Shown here: positions 55,901 through 60,780 of the stretch, piece by piece | Layout: each line of letters opens with the position of its first letter | Numbering within the stretch: the stretch's first letter is position 1 | DNA from: Deltaproteobacteria bacterium | GTDB taxonomy: Bacteria; Acidobacteriota; Thermoanaerobaculia; Multivoradales; JAHZIX01 | Assembly: GCA_022601195.1 (NCBI GenBank) | Contig: JAHZIX010000006.1 | Location: 80,629-144,628 of the forward strand | Direction of reading: 5' to 3' | Length of the DNA: 64,000 nucleotides | Program-made: the position numbers and the translations under genes | The notes under the pieces: generated by a model | Databases searched by the model: none | Told to the model about the DNA's origin: nothing | The model's input: only the letters and a program-made list of their open reading frames with translations

Positions 55901-56314
55901 ATCGAGCTCGATCCCACAGCCCTTCGGGCTATTCCAGATCCCCAAGATCGGCTGAGCTACGCTTTGGAGAAGGCTGCCAAAGCAGCCGGAGGAAAATCCC
56001 CTTTGAGCTCGGGACAGGCGTCGCGATATGCGGCTGTGTTGGAAGCGAACGCAGCTGCTCTGTACCGCTATCGGCCGGAAGAGATCCCTGGACGCATCGT
56101 TCTATTGAGAGCGCAAGAGCGGAGAACCGGTGATCCACCCCGGCCGGAATTGGCATGGATTCGCCTGGCCCGTGGGGGGCTCGATTTCGTCCTGGTGCCG
56201 GGCAATCACTTGACCATGCATCAGTCGCCTCATGTGGAAGTTGCGGCGACCTGTTTGAGGCAACATTTAGAGTCAGCGACGGGGCGAACGCCAACCCTGG
56301 CGGTGGCTCTCTGA
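43985..56314 (+). CDS. Hybrid NRPS-PKS megasynthase, A-T-C-A-T-C-A-T-KS-AT-T-TE
   Basis: A 4109-residue cytosolic assembly line. It begins directly with an adenylation domain, so the chain starts from a free amino acid. It then has two C-A-T elongation modules, one KS-AT-carrier PKS module and a terminal thioesterase. All carrier serines (560, 1665, 2756, 3783) and catalytic motifs inspected are intact. The predicted chain is an aromatic-like residue, leucine, a cysteine-type residue and one malonate unit. There is no epimerase, methyltransferase, ketoreductase, dehydratase or heterocyclisation domain. Both C domains have the usual HHxxxDG motif. GAGGAGAGGG precedes the ATG. Downstream are a probable selenoprotein in the same direction and a convergent ATP-grasp/MFS pair. 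No phosphopantetheinyl transferase is in the window. The product is not identified; order and leucine call are solid, the rest is inference. Confidence 0.95.
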   Translation: MNRNQRLRRKETHPTGGLQGSLCFHQLFEAQVARAPEAVAVHWKGRDITYQELDRSSHRLAQGLVAKGVGPETVVALAARRGPALLEGILGISKAGGAYLPLDPAYPAKRLLYMVEDSGVQLLLAEEAVLEELPELPVELVDFQSCREQAQAVGEDQSPALPSSENLAYVIYTSGSTGRPKGVLVSHGGLANLAEVEAASFGAGIGKKILQFAPASFDASVFEILMALHTGATLVLEEQQNLLPGPEFIELLKRQRITHLLLPPSVLGALPPAHLPDLENLVCAGESLPAHLVTTWGTQRRMFNAYGPTEATVAASMTRCRADGESPSIGAPLQGTRLYVVGSHLELREEGQSGELLISAIGLARGYLGRPSLTAERFIPDPFSNLPGGRLYRSGDAVSWRSDGALDFVGRVDYQIKIHGHRIEPGEIEALLLTHPVVGQCLVLAHQEGSTEELLAYVAPRADLPTSALEEEDLKRYLGERLPGYMVPTAWMILDDMPLTPNGKVARAALPAPERRRGGGTGDESALDPLESTLVRLCQELLAVEDIGLDDDLFSLGGHSLLMGRLVARIRGALGAELTLAEIFATPTVAGLAARLRQGRQRRPLPPIHRIAGDRGSRNGPAPLSFPQERVWFLNELAPGNVAYNSQATMSLNGKLEPRYLQAALTEIVRRHEVFRSRFPAIDGSPVQEVMPPLEIPLPVLDLSRLDEADLGEESERLVRRALREAFDLLQVPLARWVLMRLETHRHVLIQVEHHFVHDGWSFGVLLREMQALYAAYAAGEPSPLRQPPVQGSDFALWQRQWLQGEVLEEYLDYWVGQLEGSTPSLELPTDHPRPKAQSFQGDAVRIELDRNFADDLRGLAKREGVTLFTVMLAGFKALLHRYSGQRDILVGTAAANRRLEEVEHMLGMVVNTLVLRSQVDARQGFSQLLQKVGETSLGAFAYQDMPLDKLIERLDPERDLSRNPLFQVMFSFHDSPVPDLDFAGLTGEVTERHNGSAKADLNIVGIPRAEQRLGGRVNEAKQGITLIWEYSTDLFERTSMERMVTQYQTLLTSAASIAGQMVGGLELLREVEREQLRTWNQTATPFPRDRALHQLFEHQVDRQGAALAVSSGSSEWSYEDLEERANRLARLLVARGVGHRSLVALALDRSPELLLAVLAVTKAGAAYLPLDPHHPVERLSYILEDSGAHLVVTAGSLPQSLVEILPERVDLVADTAEIESCSSRRLEVEVSPSHRAYVIYTSGSTGQPKGSEIPHRGAVNLAHWHIDAFQVGPDDRGTLVASPSFDASVWEIWPYLAAGSSLHIPPQELRAAPRELFAWLAENRISVAFLPTALGEAVLEEVTLEEAEDGEEPDRSFPASLALRTLLLGGDRLRRPPAPGLPFRVINNYGLTEDSVVATSGEVAPVDSREARVPVPSIGTPIANHHTYVLDPLFALVPVGVPGELYIAGDGLAWGYLNRPSLTAERFLPDPYTNPADSSRSDFSSSSNGGGRLYRTGDRVRWLGRGELEYLGRSDHQVQVRGFRVEPGEIESALQESVVVQAAAVVPSADSRQLVGFVVCEGQPEEQLAISEALREELARSLPDYMVPARIVAVDELPLAPTGKVDRRALVRQADQMASDWGPVGSGDEPKSVTEEMIAGIWASLLEVDTVGVRDDFFSLGGHSLLAARVLSRIRESLEVDLPLRALFEWPTVEQLGRAVEEHSRVGSQGGGISSVPREGSLALSFGQERLWFLDRLIPESSAYHICRAYELRGELSPSGLQIALAALAVRHESLRTTFGERGGQAVQMVAEPGIGETVPALPVIDLTGLVPVIAQGEAERLRGEEGRRPFDLSRLPLHRWTLLRTGETTHQLLLTFHHIITDGWSTGVLLRQLAEAYGKSLAGEDLPEPSLSSLDYVDFAAWQRQSLDADSLEELLTYWRSRLEGAPAVLEIPLDRPRPKLQSFQGDQVRRFLAPDRAARLRRLARESGVTWFMALLASLGAVLSRLSGQSDVVIGSPVAGRTRREVDSVVGLFVNTLALHLGFAGKPTFRELLERSRQATLGALAHQALPFERLVAELESERDLSHSPVFQVLLVPGEADMEALSLPGLETQNMPVPRGESQFDLALFARDSDLGLELALRYDSALFDGSTAQRTLGQLVSLLDDAIDHPEKGLQELQLLSASQRHAALSEWNDTARSFPRDQLLHQAFEARAAESPEAVAVVTATRELDYGELNRRANQLAHQLRELGAKPGTLVGVHLGRQPEMIVTVLAVLKVGAAYVPMELSWPAERCRWIISRKGIEILVTRSDRLAEAGSPTRSEARWVVCMDRPGVEVSQWDRVRTLDQVEAQPDTDLPPLASPEDLAYIIFTSGSTGRPKGVMVRHRPVVQLIQWVTKTFGVGPGDHLLYTTALSFDLSVYDIFGTLAAGGSIRLASEEELEDPQQLVDLLAVGKVTFWDSAPAALQRLAPLFPRRAAQSQLRLVFLSGDWIPLALPDQVRDTFTDAQVISLGGATEATVWSNFFPVGEVEPSWSSIPYGRPIDNARYLILDSSLEPCPIRVAGDLYIAGEVLSSGYFQEAQQTALSYLPDPFAASSPLPDQSASRLYRTGDRARFWDDGTMEFLGRQDSQVKVRGYRIELGEIEAVLAEHSAIDVAVVLVREDVPGDQRLVAYFTSTSDRSVETQDLVQLAKKRLPEYMVPHTFVARDSWPLSPTGKLDRSALPAPEPPQRAQSAVRLSPRSFAETTIVRVWKKVIGIEEVGVDDNFFDLGGHSLLMARVHSLLQEQLHGDLSMADLFRFPTVAALAEAIAPAVEVPPEATLGEPEPVAAEPAAEVASGVSGHIAIIGMAGRFAGSANLNEFWQALRAGRELTQTFSDEELTAAGVPASLLENPRYVKTRGALSKADHFDASFFGYSPREAEVIDPQQRLFLETSWEALEDSGYVSPSRGERVGVFGGVSSTGYGASLLGDPEVVGAVGGYQINISNAADYLPTRVSYKLNLTGPSVNVQTACSTSLVAVHLAVKALHHGECELALAGGACALPQETRGYLFEPGGIASPDGRTRAFDASAGGTVGGSGVGAVVLKPLEKAMADGDTIRAVIRGSALTNDGSRKVGFTAPSIDGQAEAIRQAHLAAGVSAESIDYVEAHGTATAMGDPIEVAALHEVFPPRSDGRRCGLGAVKSNVGHLDAAAGIAGLIKTVLALQQEEIPASLHFDQPNPEVDFSAGPFSVERSLRPWPSRWDEAGKEPRRAGVSSFGIGGTNAHLVLEEAPPASPSAPTCETQLLVLSAKTAEALEQQTIQLADYLQTKPETPVESATGELADVAFTLQTGRRPFQHRRAIVCRSTTEALEALRGEAPGRVESRGGWRSGGGTVFLFPGQGAQYAAMGAHLYEEGGVFRKEVDRCLDLVPGPLRHKLQEILLPTALASEVDLPALDARLLSTAMAQPALFIVEYALARQWMAWGAVPEALLGHSLGEWVAACLAGVFQLEEALHLVIARGEWMEEMEPGDMLAVALPEADLLKHLERHPEVELAAVNGELATTVSGPSQGIFELADSLARAGVEFRPLHTSHAFHSASMEPMLDRFAAEVEKVERRAPSIAFLSNVTGTWITEEQARDSRYWTEHLRRTVRFHDGLSAVLARQGMRLLEVGPGRQLSTFARQHQQRDQADLIETTLPHPKNRERDLELSRRALGNYWLAGGAVDWDAFHGPGRRRVSLPTYPFESRRYLLGPAARKEALESAVESVEELRSLKVVSSHPSSVDTPLSEVETAVADVWNELLGVQGLRPHDDFFDLGGSSLMAIRLGQRLEAKLGAELPMSTLLEASTLGALAQRVVETLERGEAPAPASSSLVALQPGDGRQRPLFLVHQVGGQAFTFRALAKNLGSGRPVFAFRSQGLETGETVLGSIEEMASHYLELLREAQPEGPYALGGASMGGMVAFEMAQQLIRQGEKVDLLAVMDTPCLDQMPVPEDGSVALAAVFQGHAGIELDPTALRAIPDPQDRLSYALEKAAKAAGGKSPLSSGQASRYAAVLEANAAALYRYRPEEIPGRIVLLRAQERRTGDPPRPELAWIRLARGGLDFVLVPGNHLTMHQSPHVEVAATCLRQHLESATGRTPTLAVAL
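44040..45780 (+). other. NRPS-PKS loading module: A1-T1
   Basis: Adenylation domain residues ~18-515 with KAGGAYLPLDP, YTSGSTGRPKG, NAYGPTEAT and the A10 lysine in TPNGKVARA. Reading the ten specificity positions against PheA gives D-A-F-L-V-A-A-V-A-K, with segment lengths matching exactly. This is closest to phenylalanine codes of the DA(W/F)T(I/V)AA(I/V)CK kind, differing at positions 278 and 331. A hydrophobic or aromatic residue is likely, not certain. The carrier domain follows with the Ser at 560 in SLGGHSLL. Confidence 0.7.
45850..49090 (+). other. NRPS-PKS module 2: C-A-T, leucine code
   Basis: Condensation domain ~623-1075 with EHHFVHDGWS (second His 755). Adenylation domain ~1092-1614 gives the code D-A-W-F-L-G-N-V-V-K, an exact match to a known leucine code. 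Its A5 motif reads NNYGLTED instead of the usual YGPTE. The carrier Ser is 1665. The C domain is of the ordinary LCL kind as far as motifs show, consistent with no upstream epimerisation. Confidence 0.85.
49150..52360 (+). other. NRPS-PKS module 3: C-A-T, cysteine-type adenylation group
   Basis: Condensation domain ~1723-2170 with FHHIITDGWS (His 1859-1860), so it is not a heterocyclisation domain. Adenylation domain ~2182-2709 has SFDLSVYDIFG, LSGDWIP and SLGGATEATVW, which define the Cys-type clade. The code reads D-L-Y-D-F-S-L-V-W-K, differing from the cysteine code D-L-Y-N-L-S-L-I-W-K at three positions including N278 to D. Cysteine is the first guess; glycine, serine or another small residue is possible. 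The carrier Ser is 2756. Confidence 0.7.
52457..55450 (+). other. NRPS-PKS module 4: KS-AT-carrier, malonyl-type
   Basis: Ketosynthase ~2825-3256 with the active Cys2995 in TACSTS, His3131 in EAHGTATA and His3170 in KSNVGH. Acyltransferase from ~3357 with the nucleophile Ser3458 in GHSLGEW and HAFH at 3556-3559, the usual malonyl-CoA signature. The post-AT linker LPTYPFE is followed directly by a carrier domain (Ser3783 in GGSSLMA). No KR, DH or ER lies between, so the last C2 unit stays a beta-ketone. Confidence 0.88.
55521..56290 (+). other. Terminal type I thioesterase domain
   Basis: Alpha/beta hydrolase ~3846-4095 with VHQVGG, the nucleophile Ser3919 in GGASMGG, Asp3946 in VMDTP and His4075 in PGNHLTMH. 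It releases the chain by hydrolysis or cyclisation; which one cannot be seen from sequence. Confidence 0.88.
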
Positions 56315-56387
56315 GCAGAATCAGAGAGGACCTTCTCGAGCCGGTAGGTGTACGGCTGGGAAACGATCAACCATGAGGAATTTGATC

Positions 56388-57440
56388 ATGATGAAACGTC
56401 ACTACCGGAAGCGAAACGACGCTTTTGGGTTCAGAGACCTACTGCCTTCGCTTCTCCTAGTCGGGCTAGTTTCAGCGGGTTCCGTGTACGCGGATACTCA
56501 AGCCCCAGCAGATTTCGAAGGTCTGTGGGCTGGGCAAATTCTCTATGCGCCGGCGGAAATCGAGCTGAATATTTGGGTCGAGCTTGGAAGGGATGCGGAG
56601 GGACTCTTGGTCGGGAACATCGATGTTCCCAGTCAAAAGATGAAGTTCTACCCTTTGACCGCTGTGGCGCCTCAGGGGACTCACCTTACTTTTGACTTTT
56701 TCAAGGACTCGGAGAAGACCAAGAACGCTCGGTTTCTATTCGAGGGCGAGCTTTCAAAGGACGGCGAAGCCCTCAAGGGGATGTTCACCGGTTGGTACGA
56801 CGACGAAGGGCGCAATCATGTTCCCTTCGAGCTGCACCGGGTCGCCGGTGCCTTTGGCGAGCGGCCAGAGCCACAGCTGCAGCCCTTACATGATCTTTCG
56901 GTCATGGGAACCGAGTTGCAGCAGGCTTTTACCGAAGGCCAAGGTCATGTCCGCGTGGTGCTATTTCTCTCCCCCACGTGAGGGGTCTGCCTAGTGAGCG
57001 CCCGGGTGGTGCAAAAGTATGTTCTGAATCAGATTAGCGATCCAAGGCTTCAACTTTATATCGTCTGGGGACCCATGCTGGGAGGGGAAAAGGAAGAGGA
57101 TGCCCATCGAGCTACGGTCTTTTTGGCGGACTCAAGAGCTCACCACTATTGGACTCCCGAGCACGGCGTTGCGGAACGATTCGAGGCTCCCCTGGGCTTG
57201 AAGGAGGAACCAGCCTGGGACACGTTTCTCGTCTACTCCCCTAAGGCGGAGTGGAAGCCCAAGGCTGTGCCCCCCGTTCCGAGCTACTTCATGCACGTCG
57301 GGCGTTCCCTTCCGGAGGACCGGCGTTTCAATGGAGAAACGCTGGCGGAGGAGATTCGAAAGCTCTTGGCGGAGGGGACTGCCGAGGAGGCTGCCAGTGG
57401 AATTTCTTCCAGTGGGACCTCTGCCTCGGGGGCTCCCTAG
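56388..57440 (+). CDS. Secreted thioredoxin-like protein, probable selenoprotein with in-frame UGA (UxxC)
   Basis: Read through the TGA at 56979-56981, the frame gives 350 residues. These are a signal peptide (cleavage near VYA before DTQ), a beta-rich domain (~40-165) and a thioredoxin-like domain around VRVVLFLSPT-U-GVCLVSARVVQ. U198 replaces the first Cys of a CxxC motif (Cys201 remains). After it come LQLYIVWGPML, HYWTPEHGVA, AWDTFLVYSP and SYFMHVGRSLP, which continue the same domain. A SECIS-like hairpin has its loop 21 bases after the UGA. GAGGAA at 56375-56380 favours ATG 56388 over 56373. It lies 73 bp behind the NRPS-PKS in the same direction. Alternatives are a nonsense mutation or two genes, since GTG 56994 has GAGGGG upstream. 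Selenium-insertion genes must exist elsewhere for this to work. Confidence 0.75.
56979..56981 (+). other. UGA codon predicted to encode selenocysteine
   Basis: An in-frame TGA at the position of the first redox cysteine of a thioredoxin-like CxxC, followed by GVC in frame. Coding continues in the same frame for another 152 codons to TAG 57438-57440. Confidence 0.72.
56998..57012 (+). promoter_or_regulatory. Bacterial SECIS-like hairpin
   Basis: GCGCC pairs with GGUGC (one G-U pair) around the 5-base loop CGGGU. The loop starts 21 bases after the UGA and has a G in its first two positions, both within the usual limits for bacterial SECIS elements. The stem is short (5 bp), so it is supportive rather than decisive. 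Confidence 0.55.
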
Positions 57441-57447
57441 GAAGGGC

Positions 57448-58797
57448 TCATGAGCTTTGCCGGGCCAGGGGGTGGTCCGGCAAGCTGTCCTCCACCCGTC
57501 GAACGGTCGAAGATCCCCATGCAACGGCGCCAATAACTAGGCCGATGGCGCTGGCAATAGCGATCAGCAAGCCCATGCCAGCGCCGGGGCCGGTACCCAC
57601 CAGCCATCCGACGGTACCAGCCAATGAACCCGTAGGTTGGAGGGCCGGCTCCATGAGGTGATCTGCCAAGGGGCCCGCTAGCAGCATCGCTGGCAAAGTG
57701 GTGATCTGAGCAATTTGCCGCCGAACGGCGAACACCTTGCCTTGCACGTCGGGCTCCACCTTGGACTGCCAAATGGCTTGGTTGGAACCGTTGGCGAGAG
57801 TGATGGCAAAGGGGAAGAAGAACGCTCCCAAAGCCCAAACCCAGGGACTCTGGCCAATGCCGAGCACCAGATTGCCCGCCATGGCGACCAGAGTGCCCCA
57901 GAGCAGACCGTGAACTCGTCGCTTCGGTCCACCCCAAAGGGCCAGTAACAACCCTCCGGCGATCCCCCCGAATCCGGCAACCGCCTGAACATTGCCCAGG
58001 GTGAGGGCGTTGCTACCGGTGCGCGCTAGGATCATGGGAGAGCGCAGGATGACTGCGAACCCCCCTAGAAAGTTGACCGCTGCCAGAAGAGATTGCAGGG
58101 CTAGCAAAGCACGCCGTTTGAAAATGTACCGAAAACCAAAGACAGCTTCCCACCAAAAACTGCCACGAGCCTGAGCGCCTTCGAGAGAGGTAGATGGCTT
58201 GGGAACTCGCACTGCGAGCAGCAGGCAGATCGCGATGCTGAGGGTGATCAGGTCGATCATGAAGATGCCGCTGTAACCGGCTGTGGGCAACAGAACGGCG
58301 GCAGCGGGGGGGCCGAAGGACCTCGAAGCGGTTTCTGCGAGGGAGACCATTCCCCCAGCTCGAGCGTAGTGACGGGAGGGCAAAAGGAGCGTAATGGCAG
58401 CGGAATAGGCGGGGAATTGAAAGGTTTCGAAAGCCCCGGCGGCGACGGCGGCGACATAGATATGCCAAATCTCGAGGTGGCCAGAAAGGTAGATCAACAA
58501 AAGGCTGAGGGTGGTCGCCCCGGCGCCGAGATCGCTTGCAATCATCAAGGCTTTGCGGTCGATGCGGTCCGCCAACACGCCAGCCAAAGGGCTCAGGAGA
58601 ACCGTTGTGCCAATAGCAAAAAAGCCGAGGAGGGCGAGGGTCGTCGCCTCACCGGTTTGCTCCCACCCCCACAGCATGAGGGCGAAGCGAGTCATGGAGG
58701 TACCCAGAAGGGAAGCTACCTGACCGGCCCAGAGGAGCAGAAAATCTCTTGGATTCGTCGGGATTTCCGGCTGTGGAAAGGGGGCTGCGGGTTTCAT
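57448..58797 (-). CDS. MFS exporter, EntS/MFS_3-like
   Basis: 449 residues with about 12 hydrophobic segments. The loop-2 motif is LAGVLADRIDRKALM, and the layout is the same as the exporter at 1064-2479 (FALMLWGWEQTGEATTLALLGFFAI against FVLGVWVFQTTGSATKFSLFAFFAI; shared LEIWHIY/LEIWHLY). Its ATG overlaps the stop of the ATP-grasp gene (ATGA), so the two are one operon. It converges on the selenoprotein gene with only 7 bp between. It is a likely exporter for the NRPS-PKS product, judged by position and family. Confidence 0.87.
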   Translation of the reverse strand: MKPAAPFPQPEIPTNPRDFLLLWAGQVASLLGTSMTRFALMLWGWEQTGEATTLALLGFFAIGTTVLLSPLAGVLADRIDRKALMIASDLGAGATTLSLLLIYLSGHLEIWHIYVAAVAAGAFETFQFPAYSAAITLLLPSRHYARAGGMVSLAETASRSFGPPAAAVLLPTAGYSGIFMIDLITLSIAICLLLAVRVPKPSTSLEGAQARGSFWWEAVFGFRYIFKRRALLALQSLLAAVNFLGGFAVILRSPMILARTGSNALTLGNVQAVAGFGGIAGGLLLALWGGPKRRVHGLLWGTLVAMAGNLVLGIGQSPWVWALGAFFFPFAITLANGSNQAIWQSKVEPDVQGKVFAVRRQIAQITTLPAMLLAGPLADHLMEPALQPTGSLAGTVGWLVGTGPGAGMGLLIAIASAIGLVIGAVAWGSSTVRRVEDSLPDHPLARQSS

Positions 58798-60239
58798 TCC
58801 CCTCCGGTGACCTCGAGGCCCAAACCGATCTGAGCGCCCTGGGCAATATTGAGCACCGGACTTTCGCCCTGGGGGGCCATGCGAAGGAAGGTGCCGCCGT
58901 ATTCCTCTCCGAAAACATAGAGACCCCAGGCGACGTCGTAGGGCACTGGTTCGCCGCCGTCCCGGCTGGGGTAGCGGTGGGGGATCCCTTCCAGGTACTC
59001 CTGGGCCACCCAGCCGCTACTTCGCACCGCTTCCTGGGCGACCTCTTCCCACTTGTCCGGCGAGGTCACAGGTCCAATATGAACGTCGGCACCTCCGTAT
59101 CCGGCCCCAGCTTTTAGAACCAGAGATGTGCGGTGGTTTTTCAGCACGTCGATTGCCGATCCTTCCTGGCCTCGAAAGGAAAGTGGTTCGTGAGAGATCT
59201 TGCGGGTCCAGGGCAGGTGATCTCGCAGCAAACGCTGCTCCTCTTTGTCGAAGAGGTCTGACTCCTGAAGCGAAGAGAGCAACGCGAGGAGTTTCTTGTC
59301 TCCAAGGATCATTCCCAAGGGACTGGTGTAGCAGTTCACCAATCCGGCCTTGAAGCAACGAAAAATGGCTGAGCTAGGCCGGGTATCGTTCTGTTCCACC
59401 ACGGCGTGAGCTCGCTCGCCGCTGGCGTGGAGCTGGCCCTTTTCGAACTCTAGGTCGCTGACTCGCCGGACGAGCACTCGGCCGGTTTTTTCTGGAGCTA
59501 AGTTCCGGAGCTGACGGGCAAATTCCTGCTCATAGACCTGCACCGGGTGGGAGTCCACCGAGCTTAATCCATCGTCCGAAGCAACGATGAGTAGGTTGAT
59601 TGCGGATTCCGTTCCCAGGGGGGTCCTCAAGGTGTGACCTATGACGTGGCGAAATAGGGCCCGAATCGAATTTCGGCAGGCGGCGGTCCATCCGGTTTGA
59701 CCAAGGTATTGGGAAACCCAAGGCTGACGAAGGTAGAGCGATTCGAAAGCGCTGTGCTGCCAACCCCCCAAGTTACCGATATTGAACTCCACTAACTTGA
59801 GGCCGCCAGCGGTCTCGATGAAGTCCCCTCGACAAATCGTTTGCTCCAGGAAGTTGGGCTCGGCAAGCAAGAGAGTCACCATGAGGGGGTCCCCCATGCC
59901 GAGAAAGTCCGCGATCTTGGCAGCGTCTCCTCCAAACACCCTCTGGGGTACCGAGCGAAACAACCGAGCCAAGGCCAAGCTGACTCGCTGGAATTCCCGT
60001 TGCTGCGCCGGACCTATCCAGGTTGGCCAGGGTTGAAGTGGGTGGGCCATGTTCTTGGGTAGACCAGAGACCGTTTTTACCACCGAGGGGACGTCAGCTC
60101 GGAAGGCTGCCATCGCCTCGAGCGAGGACCATTCCGGATGCTCCCGAGCCATCTCCAGGAAGGCTTGGGGAGGGGGCTGTGAGGAAGAAGTTGTGTTCTC
60201 TAGATGTTGCTCGAAGTTGGGGTCTTTTGATTGCGTCAT
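58794..60239 (-). CDS. ATP-grasp-like ligase, possible peptide or amide-forming tailoring enzyme
   Basis: 481 residues, no signal peptide. KLVEFNIGNLGGWQHS and CRGDFIETAGG resemble the substrate/metal part of circularly permuted ATP-grasp ligases (glutathionylspermidine-synthase-like). SLVLKAGAGYGGADVHIGP and WVAQEYLEGIPHRY resemble the ATP-binding lysine loop and hinge. ATG 60239 is supported by GGAGAG at 5-6 bases. It is coupled to the MFS exporter behind it. A role adding an amine or amino acid to the NRPS-PKS product, or capping for self-protection, is plausible from position but unproven. Confidence 0.68.
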   Translation of the reverse strand: MTQSKDPNFEQHLENTTSSSQPPPQAFLEMAREHPEWSSLEAMAAFRADVPSVVKTVSGLPKNMAHPLQPWPTWIGPAQQREFQRVSLALARLFRSVPQRVFGGDAAKIADFLGMGDPLMVTLLLAEPNFLEQTICRGDFIETAGGLKLVEFNIGNLGGWQHSAFESLYLRQPWVSQYLGQTGWTAACRNSIRALFRHVIGHTLRTPLGTESAINLLIVASDDGLSSVDSHPVQVYEQEFARQLRNLAPEKTGRVLVRRVSDLEFEKGQLHASGERAHAVVEQNDTRPSSAIFRCFKAGLVNCYTSPLGMILGDKKLLALLSSLQESDLFDKEEQRLLRDHLPWTRKISHEPLSFRGQEGSAIDVLKNHRTSLVLKAGAGYGGADVHIGPVTSPDKWEEVAQEAVRSSGWVAQEYLEGIPHRYPSRDGGEPVPYDVAWGLYVFGEEYGGTFLRMAPQGESPVLNIAQGAQIGLGLEVTGGE

Positions 60240-60380
60240 TGTGCTCTCCAGACTGTAAGAGTGCTGCGCAGACGAGAGTCGGGACACTCGCGAGGCCCCA
60301 TGAACCCCCCAGATCCTGAAAAGGGTAGAGAGAAAGGGGGGAAAGGCGAAATCTTTGGCTGATCTCCGCTCTCAGAGAGC

Positions 60381-60412
60381 GCCTAAAGTCCTTCCTCCGT
60401 TTTTAGGCTTTT
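60381..60412 (+). terminator. Terminator-like hairpin with no plus-strand gene upstream
   Basis: GCCTAAA (60381-60387) pairs with TTTAGGC (60402-60408) and is followed by TTTT. It may end antisense transcription or a short RNA from the ATP-grasp side. Confidence 0.45.
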
Positions 60413-60651
60413 ATCAAGGGTAGACCCGTGAGGAGCTCAGGGTGCGAGCAGCGCTTGGGGCCAGGAGGACTGGGAGAGACTGGACACTTATTGGGGGGCA
60501 ACCGGAAGAAAGAGTGCCAGGTGTCGAAGAGCCAGTGAGCAGTGATCTGGGAAGGGTGAAGGGCGACAAGGTGAGAAAGAAAGGGTTTCCGAAGTCCGTC
60601 TAGGAGCACTCTTACTCGAGTTTCCTGCGAGTCCGTGACGTCAGAAAGTGT

Positions 60652-60680
60652 TTGACATGAAATTTTGATAATCGTATTCT
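60652..60680 (+). promoter_or_regulatory. Sigma-70-type promoter for the large secreted protein gene
   Basis: TTGACA at 60652-60657, a 17-base spacer, then TATTCT at 60675-60680. It lies about 100 bases before the start codon. Confidence 0.6.
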
Positions 60681-60780
60681 GAAGTCTTTGGCTTCCATTT
60701 CAATGCTTTTGTTTCGAGCCGCTGGATTTTCCGCTTTTTGTGCTGGCCGCAGGTTTCCATCCTGTGCGCATAGGGGAGAG

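Larger units (their letters stand above)
60240..60780. other. Divergent intergenic region before the large secreted protein
   Basis: 541 bp. It holds a good sigma-70-type promoter for the plus-strand gene (60652-60680) and a terminator-like hairpin at 60381-60412. Open frames here (such as 60403-60609 minus) have no features of a protein. Confidence 0.55.

Noticed and set aside
56994..57440. Separate gene starting at GTG 56994 with GAGGGG upstream
   Set aside because: It would begin in the middle of a thioredoxin fold and lack the redox motif. The upstream frame is the same, and the protein reads through sensibly with U198. Kept as the main alternative to the selenoprotein.
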